A stretch of DNA of 64,000 nucleotides from Planctomycetota bacterium (lineage in GTDB: Bacteria; Planctomycetota; Planctomycetia; Planctomycetales; Planctomycetaceae): assembly GCA_023417655.1 (NCBI GenBank), contig JAEZFD010000039.1, positions 100,441 to 164,440 on the forward strand, read 5' to 3'. Under the pieces are notes generated by a model that was not told the origin of the DNA, did no database searches, and worked only from the letters and a program-made list of their open reading frames with translations. Made by a program: the position numbers and the translations under genes. Shown one piece after another: positions 1 to 10,745 of the stretch (positions are counted from its first letter, which is position 1; the number at the start of each line of letters is the position of its first letter).

Positions 1-111
1 CACAGGCACGTCAGTCGCAATTGACGGTGGGAAGTCTCTTGGGATCCCACCTGCTCCCGTCCCTCGATAATTCGCTGACGTCGTCGAATCCGCTGCCGAT
101 TCTCCAACTCG
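1..111. other. left edge, no resolved gene
   Basis: On the minus strand, just after the stop of the first gene, a frame rich in Arg and Gln stays open from a possible TTG near 109 to the window edge. It could be the start of a further leftward gene, but there is no clear ribosome binding site and too little sequence to decide. Confidence 0.2.
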
Positions 112-3100
112 TTATCTCACGAGTTGGGTCACTTCTTCTCCAGGATCAACAGAGGTTTTCACGGCCATCAGGTCCCGGATCACCATGACTGCAGAGACGA
201 GCGTCAGTCCCAGGCCGAAAAGACTCGGAGACAGGAACAGCCACCAGAGAACTCCGAGAATGAGGAGGCCTCCCCAGGGATGGGCGGATCCGAATTCCCA
301 AAGTGCCGAGAACTGGTCAGAGTTCCGCCACAAGAACTGCGCGGCCGTAATCAGCAACACGATGGACAGGATGAGACGCACCCAGTGGATCGACGAGTGA
401 CGAACAGTGACGAATCCAGTCCAGTTCGCTGAATGAGGTCGGATCCAGTCGACCGCGAATGTCGCAGGCAGTCGTGTCAACGCATCCCGGAATAGGGCAT
501 CCGACGCAGAGGGAGCCAGTCCTTCTTGCTCACCAGCGGCAAGAGGCTGATCGAGGACTTCGTGCCAGCGCTGTGAGAGTGATTCCCACTGAGCCAGTTG
601 TTTAGCGCTGAGTGTCCCACGCTCGGGGACGTTCTGCAGTTGCTGTCGACAGACCTCAATACTGTTCCAAAGTGCAGGGGAGTTCTGTTGGATTGGAAGT
701 TTGAAATTCCAGCAGTCATTGAGTGCCGACCAGCGTTCGAGCCAGAAAGCGTCTCGTGAAAGTTCGGCCGCATTCCCGGGATGAAAGGTCCATTGTCGGG
801 GACGAATCACCGCGACAGCACGCAGTTCATTGCTAACAAAGGGAGCCTGCAACAGGGGATGCATCCCTTTTACACGTTCGCTGGACCAATGAATCAACAC
901 AGGAATCACGCCTTCACGCGAAGGGCACGTGATTTTGATTTCATTTTCGTTCTTCTCGTATCTGATGTCATCTGCACTTTGAGACCAGATCTGGTCGACG
1001 GTGACGCCGGGTCCGGTCGTGAAGGTGAATTCACGGGCACCATTCGGCATCAGCCACCAGCGACTGATCCCCTTTTGCAGTTCAGTCGATTCCGGCCAGA
1101 GCAGCGTCTCTTCAAACTGAACCGTCGGCAGAACGATCTGGTCAGCGTGACGGGCACGACTCAGTTCCACCTGCTGCTGATTCTGGTGGTACCCGACAAG
1201 TTTCTCCGCCTCAATTTCATTCAACCATTCCTGGGGCAGCCACTTGGGGAGAGAATCAGGGGAAACACGAACTCCGCCGACAGGCTGAAATCCCGACTGG
1301 AAGTCAAGCAGAAGGTGATTGGAGACAAGCGTCGCGGACTGAATCCGAATCTGGGGCAGAATCAACGACAGGGGATTCTGACCTGCGGCATGCACCTGTT
1401 CCATCAGTTCTGAAGAGAGCCTGCTCGAGACAGTCAGTGTCGCTGCACTGGAGTAGCGATCAGGGACCCGAATCGTCAGCAGCGTTCCCTCACTGGCGGG
1501 CTGCGCCGAATACTGAAACAGCGACGGCCGGACTCGAATTCCAGTCAATTCGGATGGCACATGGAGAACGATTCTCTTCAGTGGAGCATCAGCAGATGTG
1601 AGATGCACCGTCGTGACGAGTTCCCAGTCTTTCTGCGGCGAAGTATCGATCAGGGTGACGAAATCCGCCTGAATTGCTCGCGCCGGGAGAGTGACCCGCA
1701 TGCGACGTAGCGGAATCGACTGACGATAGTTGGCGATCAGACGAGTCTTTTGACCTGGAGTGAGTTCCTGAGGCGTCGACGTCAATGGCTCGCCGTTGTC
1801 ACCTTCGAGTTCAACGTTCCAATCGGTTTCGTCAAGGACGGTGAGCTGTCGTTCCGTGACGAGCGATTCGATCGGCTTCAATTCAGGGATCGATGTCCAG
1901 ACATCGATCGCAGACGGAATGCGTCCCTTGAAGTGGAAGACCCGTTCTCCGAGTTGTCCCCCTGCGACATAGAGAGTGACGACATTCCCTCTGCGGGTGA
2001 AACGCACGGCGCCGTCGTTGCCCATCAGTCCGACCTGCACCGACTCAAGATGAACAGATGGATCGAGTTCGAACTGATGACGGAATGTCGGAGCCTCGGT
2101 AACCGTCATCGTCACGATGGCTCCGTATTCGAGGACGTCGCGACGAACTTTCAGCATTTCGGCGACCGTAGAGCTGCGCTGCGACTTCATCTTCAATTGG
2201 TCGAGCGTGAGACTGATGGGGCTCCGGAGCAGCATTGTCAATGTCGGACGACTGCGACCGAACTCGCCCAGTGCCTGCCATTCTTCCAGCGTCAGCGGAG
2301 TTGTCCCGGTCTGATTCGCGAACTCGAGCGTCGTCAGCGGCGGACCAACCAGACCCAGATAGTGCGGGACATTCGCTGCATTCAGCAGATTGATGGCCGG
2401 AAGGGTCATCGTCGTTCCACTCACCGAAGTCGCAGGAAACTCATACTGCAACAGCAGCGGCTGAATTCCATTCTTCTGGAGCCGCACGGTGCTGCGATCA
2501 GGCTGTGCCGGGTCAGAGGACTCAATCCAGTCGACGACGTTTGCTCCGCTGATTGCATTGACCCGGGAACCAGTAGGGAAGGTTAACGGCAACAGCGCCG
2601 GCCAGCCTCCTGCGGGAGGTTGCAATCGCGACTGACACCGAATTCGCTGCGGTGTCACTTCAGCCAGTGTCTGGATCGATGCTGCTGGCGGGCCAGTCGC
2701 CTGATCCGGAGACTTCAATGCATCCACTGCCAGTCGACCAATCGGGCCGAGCTGAATCTCTGTCTCTCCTTCCGGTGACGTCAACAGTTCACCGAAGCGT
2801 TCCCAGGACTGAACAGGCTGTTCAGGTGCAATCTTCAGTGTGGAATCTAATACCCGAGGCACGATCGCATGTGGATTCAAGCGTTCTGCTTCAGGTAATG
2901 AACTGTCGCCTCGCAGGGAAAAGACGAGTTGCACTTCATGTCTGAGCCAGTCAGTTCCTGTGATCGCGGTTGCAGCAAGTTCATCGGCCTCCGTGAAATT
3001 GACCAGCATGGCGTCCCCGGCAAGTGAGGGAATCAGCTGGCGTTCGACTCCGTTCACCTGACAGACAGGTGCAGAATGAAAGACGACATCCTGAAGGGGA

Positions 3101-6099
3101 ATCTTCAAAAAGACGGATCCCGCCGCGCGACGCATCAGCACCTCAAATGTTGCAGCGATCTGGGTGACGGGCTCCGCTTTAATGAGTCGATATCGGGCCG
3201 AACGAATCAGTGATTCGGGTTCTGGATTCGCAATCACTTCGGCTGCCGAGACCTGCCGAGAGTTCAGGAGAACCCAGCCGCTTCCTGCGACGACCGCAAG
3301 CAGAATAAGAGAAGCGGTCACCAGTCCGGAACCCTGGGATTTCGGGGAGGACTCCGAGAAGCGAACCCGTTCCAGAATCCATCGCCTTGGAAAAACCTGA
3401 GAGAGCAGACTTCCCGACAGGGCGCCACCAAGTATCAATGCGGCAGCCGAGTTCGCCTGACCGATCAGCACCACCAGCAGGAGTATCCACAGGACAGAAA
3501 TCTTCTGTAACCAGGATCGCTGCAGCAGTCGGACGAGTAGCCCCGTCAGCATACACCCCAGCAGTGCGACCCAGGCATATCGCCGGGCGACAGGACCATT
3601 CCAGGTGACGAACTGCACAGCGGGAGCGGATTCAGGTGCGACAAAGTGCCATGTTCTCCGGCGCTCTTCAGAAGGGTGCGCCTCATCTGCTCGACCGGCG
3701 ATCTCGGACCAGTCCTTCAGCGAGAAGGGGTTGAAGACTCCCTGTCCGGATGGTCGGGCAATGGGACCAAACAGCCGGAAGTCCGACCGCTGGCGCAGGT
3801 CAACTCGCAGTGTCTCGGCGGGAAGTTTCACCTGCGAGAGTTGTTGCATTCCTGGAAGATCGAGCGTCCATTGAAACGTCTGTATCGGCAACGCAATTGC
3901 CGGGAGCGGTACAGAGAAATACTGGCTCAACCAGCGTTCCTCGCACGCTGTCACATAAGTGAGATGAACGCGAGAGACGTGACCGAAATCCGCCGGAATG
4001 GAGATCATGCTCCCATTGCGGAATACTGTCATCGGCTGGTCATCCAACTTCAAGACGGACAGCCGACATTCTTCCGGAAGCTCCAGCTGCAACGTCCCGG
4101 GGTGGACAGGCCGGTCAAACGTAATGCTCGCATGATGAACACACTCAAGTTGGTTCGTCTGCCCCCCGATAGTCAGCAGTTCCAGACCCGCCGCGACGTT
4201 CGAGGCATCAGGAACCGCAACAGACTCCGAATCGGTAACAGCTGTGCCGGTCGAACTGGTTCCTGAATGAGGATTCGGCGAAGACCCCGTCGGCGGGGCG
4301 AATGTCCGTGGAAGGATTGTCGCCAGAATGCGGGCAGGCTGATTTTCGAGTTCAGTCCGCAGAGTTACCAAATTCCGCTGACCAACAGGCGGCAGACGTT
4401 CCGCAACATCTCGCATTGGGAGGAACACTGGCAGAACTTCGCCCCCCTCTTGCACCCGCCAGCCATCGCCTTCAAGGATCTGAAATTCTGTCTCCATTGG
4501 CAGCATCAGCTGATATTGAACATCGAAGTCATGCGCCCCTCTCACCTGCGGCAAAGAGAGACGAAAGGGTGTCCTTGGCTTTCGAGATGGATTGCGACTC
4601 AGAAGTCGTAACTGACGAGGAGAATTTCGAGTGAGCGGATTCTGCCAGGAGATCGAAAGAACCTGATTCACCACTTCCCAGGACGCGATTCGGGATTCGG
4701 CATCAGGACCGGAAACGGAAATCAAACGCCAGTCATCTGGCAACTGGATGGTGGTCTCAAACCGCGCTCCGTTCTCGACCTGCAAGGTCAGCATCGCGAC
4801 AGACCAGCCAGCATCAGGACGAGCATCTGACAGACAGAACATCTGCCCTGTGAGAGGTGCATCGGGAAGGCCGACACGGACACTGAGTTCCGTATCTGGA
4901 GACCGTCCCTCGAACCGCCAGATTTCCCCGGTCGCTTCGCTGCTCATTAAGGCAGTCTGCAGCAGGTCACCTGCGTCAACTTCCTGAAGCTGCAAAGGTG
5001 GCTCGATGCGCAGCGTCAGGGTGCGACGCGTCTCCAGAGCATCCGCCAGACGCAGACGTGGAAGATGACGAATCCCCTTCCAGTTGACCGGCTCAAAGGC
5101 ACGAATCCGAATCAGAACATTCGGTTCAGAGTTCAGGGAGTCAAGCGGAACAAGAACTTCCTGCGGCAGATCAGTTCGCCGTTGAAAGGGGAGGTTCGCT
5201 CCGCCGGGAGTGCCCGCCAGGATTGCGGCAACGGACTGAATTTCAACGTTCGCCGGGAGTCGAAGTTTCAAAGCTGCAGCAGTCGGCAGCTGTCCTTCGA
5301 TTGTGAGATCGCTACGAATGAAGACACCGTCCCGTCTGACTCGATACTCGGTATCAATTTCATATCGGTACTGTGCAGACTGACCTTTTCGACCTGCAGG
5401 TCGAACAGTTGCCGTCGCGGTGGAGACGCTCCCGAGTTCAATTGTCCACTTCTTCAGACCCGACTGGGGGTCCTCTTCTCCGGAGTGCACCAGCCCCGGA
5501 CGGCAATCGAGCTCGAGATCTCGCGGCAGGTCCAGCAGCAATCGGGTGTTCAACGCCGGAGGCAGACGGAGGTCGAAGATTGTCACTCCGCCAATCTCCT
5601 GCCCTCGGAGACTCCAGTGTCCGTTCAGCAGATCGCTGTCGCGCTGCGTCAGAATCATCATCCGTCGAGCGGGATTCATTCCTGCGATTAAAGGCTGCTT
5701 TTCCCAGGCGAGACCTGACATCGCAACTTGAATGGAAGTCCAGTCGATCCACGATGGACCTTCCGCGCGATTGACGATCTGCAGGGAGAAGACTCCGTCG
5801 ACGATCTGTTGCCCGTCGACCCGCCCGACATATTCAGCGGCCTCGGTAATCACACCTGCCGATGAGGAGACCGGAATCGCTCCGGGGATCTGGGCGAATG
5901 AATCCCGGGGCAAAAGCGAGACACACAACGCCAGCAAAAGCCAGATCACAATGCCGCACTCAGTTCGCCTCGCTGAATGGGGAGCAAGTGAATGCAGTCT
6001 CGAGCGGGACAGATTGTGCTTCCTCACCCGGGCCTCGGATCCCGCGAGCATCGATTTCAAAACTCGGGCATGAGGACAAAACATTGAACAGCAGCACAA
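112..6099 (-). CDS. giant secreted/membrane protein, unknown function
   Basis: A 1995-residue protein I cannot assign to a named family. A hydrophobic stretch near residues 49-65 followed by an Ala-Gln site looks like a signal peptide preceded by an unusually long N-terminus, so the true start may be internal (for example the Met at residue 17). Two long stretches read as beta-rich extracytoplasmic modules, separated by a cluster of hydrophobic helices around residues 835-955. A final set of two to three helices lies at about 1895-1985. The layout suggests two large periplasmic halves each tethered by membrane helices, possibly from an internal duplication. The next gene upstream (6170-9544, same strand) has the same signal, beta-rich body and C-terminal helices, so the two probably form a transcription unit and may act together at the cell envelope. 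No catalytic motif was seen. The long uninterrupted frame makes the gene itself very secure. Confidence 0.85.
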   Translation of the reverse strand: MCCCSMFCPHARVLKSMLAGSEARVRKHNLSRSRLHSLAPHSARRTECGIVIWLLLALCVSLLPRDSFAQIPGAIPVSSSAGVITEAAEYVGRVDGQQIVDGVFSLQIVNRAEGPSWIDWTSIQVAMSGLAWEKQPLIAGMNPARRMMILTQRDSDLLNGHWSLRGQEIGGVTIFDLRLPPALNTRLLLDLPRDLELDCRPGLVHSGEEDPQSGLKKWTIELGSVSTATATVRPAGRKGQSAQYRYEIDTEYRVRRDGVFIRSDLTIEGQLPTAAALKLRLPANVEIQSVAAILAGTPGGANLPFQRRTDLPQEVLVPLDSLNSEPNVLIRIRAFEPVNWKGIRHLPRLRLADALETRRTLTLRIEPPLQLQEVDAGDLLQTALMSSEATGEIWRFEGRSPDTELSVRVGLPDAPLTGQMFCLSDARPDAGWSVAMLTLQVENGARFETTIQLPDDWRLISVSGPDAESRIASWEVVNQVLSISWQNPLTRNSPRQLRLLSRNPSRKPRTPFRLSLPQVRGAHDFDVQYQLMLPMETEFQILEGDGWRVQEGGEVLPVFLPMRDVAERLPPVGQRNLVTLRTELENQPARILATILPRTFAPPTGSSPNPHSGTSSTGTAVTDSESVAVPDASNVAAGLELLTIGGQTNQLECVHHASITFDRPVHPGTLQLELPEECRLSVLKLDDQPMTVFRNGSMISIPADFGHVSRVHLTYVTACEERWLSQYFSVPLPAIALPIQTFQWTLDLPGMQQLSQVKLPAETLRVDLRQRSDFRLFGPIARPSGQGVFNPFSLKDWSEIAGRADEAHPSEERRRTWHFVAPESAPAVQFVTWNGPVARRYAWVALLGCMLTGLLVRLLQRSWLQKISVLWILLLVVLIGQANSAAALILGGALSGSLLSQVFPRRWILERVRFSESSPKSQGSGLVTASLILLAVVAGSGWVLLNSRQVSAAEVIANPEPESLIRSARYRLIKAEPVTQIAATFEVLMRRAAGSVFLKIPLQDVVFHSAPVCQVNGVERQLIPSLAGDAMLVNFTEADELAATAITGTDWLRHEVQLVFSLRGDSSLPEAERLNPHAIVPRVLDSTLKIAPEQPVQSWERFGELLTSPEGETEIQLGPIGRLAVDALKSPDQATGPPAASIQTLAEVTPQRIRCQSRLQPPAGGWPALLPLTFPTGSRVNAISGANVVDWIESSDPAQPDRSTVRLQKNGIQPLLLQYEFPATSVSGTTMTLPAINLLNAANVPHYLGLVGPPLTTLEFANQTGTTPLTLEEWQALGEFGRSRPTLTMLLRSPISLTLDQLKMKSQRSSTVAEMLKVRRDVLEYGAIVTMTVTEAPTFRHQFELDPSVHLESVQVGLMGNDGAVRFTRRGNVVTLYVAGGQLGERVFHFKGRIPSAIDVWTSIPELKPIESLVTERQLTVLDETDWNVELEGDNGEPLTSTPQELTPGQKTRLIANYRQSIPLRRMRVTLPARAIQADFVTLIDTSPQKDWELVTTVHLTSADAPLKRIVLHVPSELTGIRVRPSLFQYSAQPASEGTLLTIRVPDRYSSAATLTVSSRLSSELMEQVHAAGQNPLSLILPQIRIQSATLVSNHLLLDFQSGFQPVGGVRVSPDSLPKWLPQEWLNEIEAEKLVGYHQNQQQVELSRARHADQIVLPTVQFEETLLWPESTELQKGISRWWLMPNGAREFTFTTGPGVTVDQIWSQSADDIRYEKNENEIKITCPSREGVIPVLIHWSSERVKGMHPLLQAPFVSNELRAVAVIRPRQWTFHPGNAAELSRDAFWLERWSALNDCWNFKLPIQQNSPALWNSIEVCRQQLQNVPERGTLSAKQLAQWESLSQRWHEVLDQPLAAGEQEGLAPSASDALFRDALTRLPATFAVDWIRPHSANWTGFVTVRHSSIHWVRLILSIVLLITAAQFLWRNSDQFSALWEFGSAHPWGGLLILGVLWWLFLSPSLFGLGLTLVSAVMVIRDLMAVKTSVDPGEEVTQLVR

Positions 6100-6169
6100 C
6101 AGTCAGGATTTGGATTCAGGAAAGGAAGCTCGATTCGAGGTGATTCCCACTTTGCCCCGAAAGCTTCGT

Positions 6170-9100
6170 TTAATCCGGAACCTTTGGTTTGCTGGCTGAC
6201 AACGGGCGATAGAGCCGCGTCGCAGCGGAACGACGGGAGTCATCATCCGGAGATTTGCTTGCCGATCGCAGGATTGGAGAGGAATGGCTCGATTGGTCTA
6301 CTCCCCTTGAACGGCTGGTCGAGTCGACAATCGTTGCCGTTAAAGCCAGCAGGACCCCCAGTGCAGCCGGTTGCAACAGCAGGAGGATCGGTTCGACATA
6401 CCACAGACCTGCGACTGCAAACGCAAATGAGATCACAATCAGTGAGAAGACGTTTCGTGTCGCAGGAAGTCGCCAGAAGACGAAGCCGACCAGAAGCGTC
6501 AGCCCCGCCCCTAACAGCAGGATGAGTGACCGGTTCATGGTCTGAAATTCGATCTTCTGGACGGGACCGAATCCCCGGAATGCGAAGAATGTCCCGTCCT
6601 GAAACTGGAATTCCTGGGGAACATCAGGCGTATTCATCTCAGCGCGTTCCGCGAGATAGGCAGAAGTGGCTCGTCGATGCCAGAACACGAAATTGCGAAC
6701 CCATTGGATCTGTGGGACCAGCTCCGGGTAAGTGAAAAGATGCTGATCCTGCGGGAGCTGCATTTCCCAGATGGTTTTGTCGACCCAGACGCTTTTGGGA
6801 AATGTCGGCAACGGCAGCTGAATCCGATTTGTTAAGCCCAGCGGACGATCGAGAGTCGTTCGATACCGCACCGACAAACGCGGATGCGTCGACAGTTTCG
6901 CAGGGAGCGTGATGGTGACTTCCTCTGAATCGGACGAACGCCTTGAGATCGCAGAGGCCGGCAAGGGTTCTCCGTCCAGAAGAAATGCCTGTTCCTTGAA
7001 CCATGTCGCCGGTGGAAACTGAATCAGAACCCGACCTGGAGGATGATCCAGCTGGAACTCGGCCCAGGATTCGGCTGTCCCTTCTGAAGAGAAGATGGTG
7101 CGGACCTGAAGTGACTGCACGACATACTGCTGGGAGAGATCTGCCAGCTGATGCCCGATCGTCAGGGGAATCGAAATCAATGGGCCGGATCGCAATGGGT
7201 TAATCCAGCGGGCCTGCTTCGGAGAAGTCTGAAGCGACTCCCATTCCGACTGGCCCGGCCTAACCTGCATGGTTTCAAGCGATTCAATCAGACACTCTGC
7301 TCTCGAGAACGGAATGTTGTTCAATGCGACAACCGGAAGATCGACATTCACCGTCCCTCGTTCATCCGGGATCGGATATGCATAACTGACAAACAGTTCA
7401 ATCGAACCGATCCGATCTTCACCCAGGTCAATCCGAATGAAGTTCGGAGCGGACCCTGCTTGCAACGGAAGTTTCCGTCCGTTCTCTGTGACCTGAATTC
7501 CCTGAGTGACCGCCCAGTCTGGAATGAACTCCATCAATGCCGACGGCAAGGCGAGTTCAAGCGTGCGAATTCGACCGTACGCGACGTGAAGATCGATCTT
7601 CTGCTCTACAGCGAGACGAGATGAACCGCCGTCCTCGACGGAGATCTCCGTGACGGCGCTGATTTCTCGCTGGTGGGACTGGATCTGAACCTGCAGCTTC
7701 TGATCAGAATCCTCAAGCCGGTAAAGCCGCGCGCCGCCTGCCGTCTGACCTTCAGCAGACGCTCCGGCCTTCACATTCGCCTGCGGAGGGACAGGGACCA
7801 AAGGAATGCCGTCTTGCGCCGACAGGTCAACGGAGAGTTGATCAGCTGCCGTCACCCTCAGTTCCATCGGTCCAACTTCAGACGCCTGAGGAACAGGCAG
7901 TTGCAGCGATGATCGAAACGCCTGTTCTTCTCCCGGCCCGGTCGAATAGGCACGACGAAAGACAACTGAAATGACTGCGTCCTGAGTCAAGGGATTCGGC
8001 CACCACAGCCGCAGAACGCCCGGCTGAGAGGTCGCGTCATACGCCACCTGACCGACACTTTCCCCTTCAGCGTTGACACTCTGAATTCGCCAGCCTCGCT
8101 TCAGCCAGTCAGGCCAGTTGAGTTTCAACTCAGAGATGACTCCCCGTTCCAGACGAATGGCGGACCGAATTGTCAGTTCCATCGCCTCGGGTTCGAAACG
8201 CAGCGATACCGTCGGGTCGACCACGAAATACGGAGCAGTCGGCTGCAGATCAAACGTCAGCTTGAACGGCTGCTTCAAATATTCATAAGCAATGAGCGGA
8301 ACTCCGCTCCCGAGGGATCGCACCAGATTCACGCCAGTTCTGTGAACGAGCGTTGATTCTGCTTGCCGAGGGACGAGCCGAAGGTTCTCGAACTCGTCGA
8401 TTCGGATCAAACCTTCTTCGCGAATCGCACCTTCGACGTGAAACCCTTCGAGCTGAATGGTCTGCGCCTGCGGAGTGAAATCCCGTTCCAGGACCCAGCG
8501 CAGCTGCAGACGACCAGCATTATCGTTGATGAAGTTCACACGGACCCAATCCGGGCGATCCGGCACCATTTCATAAGAGCGAAAATTCTGCCCTGACACC
8601 TGTGTCAGCCGGAAATCGGCTGGGAGTTTCACCAGAAGTGACTCCGCTGTTGTCTGCTGCAGTTCGAAGTTCTGCTCCACGAGGAGCGAGAGATGCTCGG
8701 TCGTCGGCTTGAGATGGAACCACGACTGCACCAAAGAGATCGTTTCGCCGACGACGGAGGGAATCTGCCAGACGAATTGCAGCTGACTTCCCAGCACGCT
8801 GGCATCAATCGTCGTCGTTTTTTCGCCTCGCACGACGTCCAGCACCGTCAGCATTTTCGTGCTGCGGACGATAGCGTTCGGATCAGGAATCTCGACACGA
8901 ACACGGGCTTCAAACTGTGGCGGCAGTCTCGGCAGTGACAGTTGGAACTGCCCGCCCGAGGTCGCCGGTTTCAGAGGAATCCACGCGTGGAGTTTCAGCT
9001 GATGGCGGCCAACCCCTTTAAACAACCAGACGAGACCTTCGTCGGTCGCACGGGGCGAGACGTCGGGGGAATCACTTCCATCTCCCTGATACTCCCGCTG

Positions 9101-9544
9101 GGTAACGTGAGCCGCTCCGAGTCGTAAGGGAACCCGGTGCCAACCCTCACCTCGATTGATCATCAGGTCAATGGTAGCGACGAGATTGACGCGGTCGGCA
9201 GAGACCTTGGCGTCGAGATGCACCTGGGTCAGGTGGTAATCAGGGATCTCGGGAGTCACCGTGGAAACGGAAGTTGCTCCCGGTGGAGTCACTGCCGGAA
9301 CAACTGGCGTCGCCGGTGCGGTTCTCGGAACAGGGGAGAGGGGAGCAGATGGCGGTGGCCCCGGCGTCGACAGAGCTCCCGGGGGCAGGCCTGAACCTTC
9401 ATCTAGAGACTTGCCGTTGGGCTGTGCCTGAGCAATGGTCGCGAACAGCAGGAACATTACCGCCAGCAGTCGGCACAGGCAGCGGGACGACCGCAGTAAA
9501 GCTGCAGACGTAACGCGAAACCGGCTGTCGTGGCAGAAGTCCAT
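6170..9544 (-). CDS. large secreted/membrane protein, unknown function
   Basis: A 1124-residue protein with an N-terminal signal peptide (hydrophobic core about residues 22-38, cleavage likely after AQA), a Pro/Thr-rich linker, a long beta-rich body with many short alternating hydrophobic segments, and two or more membrane helices near residues 1010-1075. A basic Ser-rich cytoplasmic tail follows. It ends 70 bases before the 1995-residue gene on the same strand and shares its architecture, so co-transcription and a joint envelope role are likely. Large paired proteins of this kind occur in planctomycetes, but I do not recognise a characterised family and see no enzyme motif. The region upstream (9545-9838) holds no evident gene. 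Confidence 0.82.
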   Translation of the reverse strand: MDFCHDSRFRVTSAALLRSSRCLCRLLAVMFLLFATIAQAQPNGKSLDEGSGLPPGALSTPGPPPSAPLSPVPRTAPATPVVPAVTPPGATSVSTVTPEIPDYHLTQVHLDAKVSADRVNLVATIDLMINRGEGWHRVPLRLGAAHVTQREYQGDGSDSPDVSPRATDEGLVWLFKGVGRHQLKLHAWIPLKPATSGGQFQLSLPRLPPQFEARVRVEIPDPNAIVRSTKMLTVLDVVRGEKTTTIDASVLGSQLQFVWQIPSVVGETISLVQSWFHLKPTTEHLSLLVEQNFELQQTTAESLLVKLPADFRLTQVSGQNFRSYEMVPDRPDWVRVNFINDNAGRLQLRWVLERDFTPQAQTIQLEGFHVEGAIREEGLIRIDEFENLRLVPRQAESTLVHRTGVNLVRSLGSGVPLIAYEYLKQPFKLTFDLQPTAPYFVVDPTVSLRFEPEAMELTIRSAIRLERGVISELKLNWPDWLKRGWRIQSVNAEGESVGQVAYDATSQPGVLRLWWPNPLTQDAVISVVFRRAYSTGPGEEQAFRSSLQLPVPQASEVGPMELRVTAADQLSVDLSAQDGIPLVPVPPQANVKAGASAEGQTAGGARLYRLEDSDQKLQVQIQSHQREISAVTEISVEDGGSSRLAVEQKIDLHVAYGRIRTLELALPSALMEFIPDWAVTQGIQVTENGRKLPLQAGSAPNFIRIDLGEDRIGSIELFVSYAYPIPDERGTVNVDLPVVALNNIPFSRAECLIESLETMQVRPGQSEWESLQTSPKQARWINPLRSGPLISIPLTIGHQLADLSQQYVVQSLQVRTIFSSEGTAESWAEFQLDHPPGRVLIQFPPATWFKEQAFLLDGEPLPASAISRRSSDSEEVTITLPAKLSTHPRLSVRYRTTLDRPLGLTNRIQLPLPTFPKSVWVDKTIWEMQLPQDQHLFTYPELVPQIQWVRNFVFWHRRATSAYLAERAEMNTPDVPQEFQFQDGTFFAFRGFGPVQKIEFQTMNRSLILLLGAGLTLLVGFVFWRLPATRNVFSLIVISFAFAVAGLWYVEPILLLLQPAALGVLLALTATIVDSTSRSRGVDQSSHSSPILRSASKSPDDDSRRSAATRLYRPLSASKPKVPD

Positions 9545-9838
9545 TTCGCATTCAGGTTAGATTGAACGGAGATTCTGATCCAACGCTCAACAGATGAAGC
9601 ATTCTAGTCGCCGGGAGAGCGAGGAGTCACGTACACCTTCTCCAAAACCCGCAATTTCGTCAGCAGTCGTAACCAGATTGACGACCTAATCATGAAAGAC
9701 GACTTGAAAGCTGCGATCGCTTTACTGCAGATTCCCGGAATGCGGTTCCCGTTTGATCGCTAGGACTGGCGCAAGCGATACGCCCGTCAAGTTGAATCAG
9801 TCTGAACTGACGGTTCTGCCAGGAATCTCTGCTGACGG

Positions 9839-10606
9839 TCAGCGCGCGAAATGCGAAACCAGTTCAGAATGGAGTTCAGTCCCATTGGTTGCGAGAAGGT
9901 CAGGCAGAGCCAGTTGAAATTCGCCACCTGCGGTTTGCGTGATGGTGCCGCCCGCTTCTGTGACGATCAAAACTCCGGCCGCCATGTCCCACGGCTTCAG
10001 ACTCTGTGACCAGAAGGCGTCGATTCTCCCGCAGGCGACACTGCAGAGATTCAGTGCGGCCGAACCCGTTCGCTGAACGGTCTGGGCTGCTTCAAGAATG
10101 TCGAGAAATTTCTGAATCGCAGGATGTTGGCGAGTCACCTTCACCGGCAGACTGGCAACGCACATCGCCTGCTTCAATGTGTTGTTACAGGACACATGGA
10201 TCGGAGAGCCATTCAGCGTGGCCCCCTGACCAAGCGCCGCGGAGAACATTTCATCCCGGTTTGGATCATAGATCGCCCCGGCGATCATCCGCCCGCGATG
10301 CTCAAGCCCGATGGAAACCGCATAGTAAGGAAATCGATGCACGTAATTGGAAGTGCCATCGAGGGGGTCGATGACCCAGCGATAGCTGCTGTCGTTCCCG
10401 TGTTCGAGCAGGTTCTCTTCACCCAGAAACCCGTGATCCGGATATTCGCGGTGCAGGAATTCAAAGATGGCCGCCTGCGAGGCGAGGTCGGCCTCGGTCA
10501 CGAGATTAGCCGGACTTTTCTCCTGAGCGGTGAACTTTGTCACCCAGGATTGAAGGATCTGTCCACCCAGCCGAGCGGCCTCTTCTGCCGCGATTCGAAA
10601 GTCCAT
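9839..10606 (-). CDS. inositol monophosphatase family protein
   Basis: A 255-residue soluble enzyme of the Mg2+-dependent FIG superfamily (inositol monophosphatase, SuhB, CysQ). The family signatures are present in order: a GEE metal-binding motif (GFLGEEN), the WVIDPLDGTSNYVH metal/phosphate motif, and the C-terminal WDMAAGVLIVTEAGG motif. Length matches the family. An upstream in-frame ATG at 10678 would add 24 residues unlike the family, so the ATG at 10606, which starts MDFRIAAEEAAR, is preferred. The likely reaction is hydrolysis of a phosphate monoester such as myo-inositol-1-phosphate; histidinol phosphate or 3'-phosphoadenosine phosphate cannot be excluded. It lies 140 bases downstream of the ExeA-like ATPase on the same strand. 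Confidence 0.88.
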   Translation of the reverse strand: MDFRIAAEEAARLGGQILQSWVTKFTAQEKSPANLVTEADLASQAAIFEFLHREYPDHGFLGEENLLEHGNDSSYRWVIDPLDGTSNYVHRFPYYAVSIGLEHRGRMIAGAIYDPNRDEMFSAALGQGATLNGSPIHVSCNNTLKQAMCVASLPVKVTRQHPAIQKFLDILEAAQTVQRTGSAALNLCSVACGRIDAFWSQSLKPWDMAAGVLIVTEAGGTITQTAGGEFQLALPDLLATNGTELHSELVSHFAR

Positions 10607-10745
10607 TTTCGCCACTGCTCCGGTTGAATCCTGGAGTGCTCGACAGAGCGTTCCGCAACCGAGAAGCTCTGCCTCCACTTGGGGCGATTATGACGACCGA
10701 GAGGACGGGTTGCCATTGTGCAGACGAACTGAGAGCGGACTCGGC

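Noticed and set aside
9692..9763. 23-codon ORF starting MKDDLKAAIALLQIPG
   Set aside because: Looks peptide-like but has no ribosome binding site or partner gene and is too short to support.
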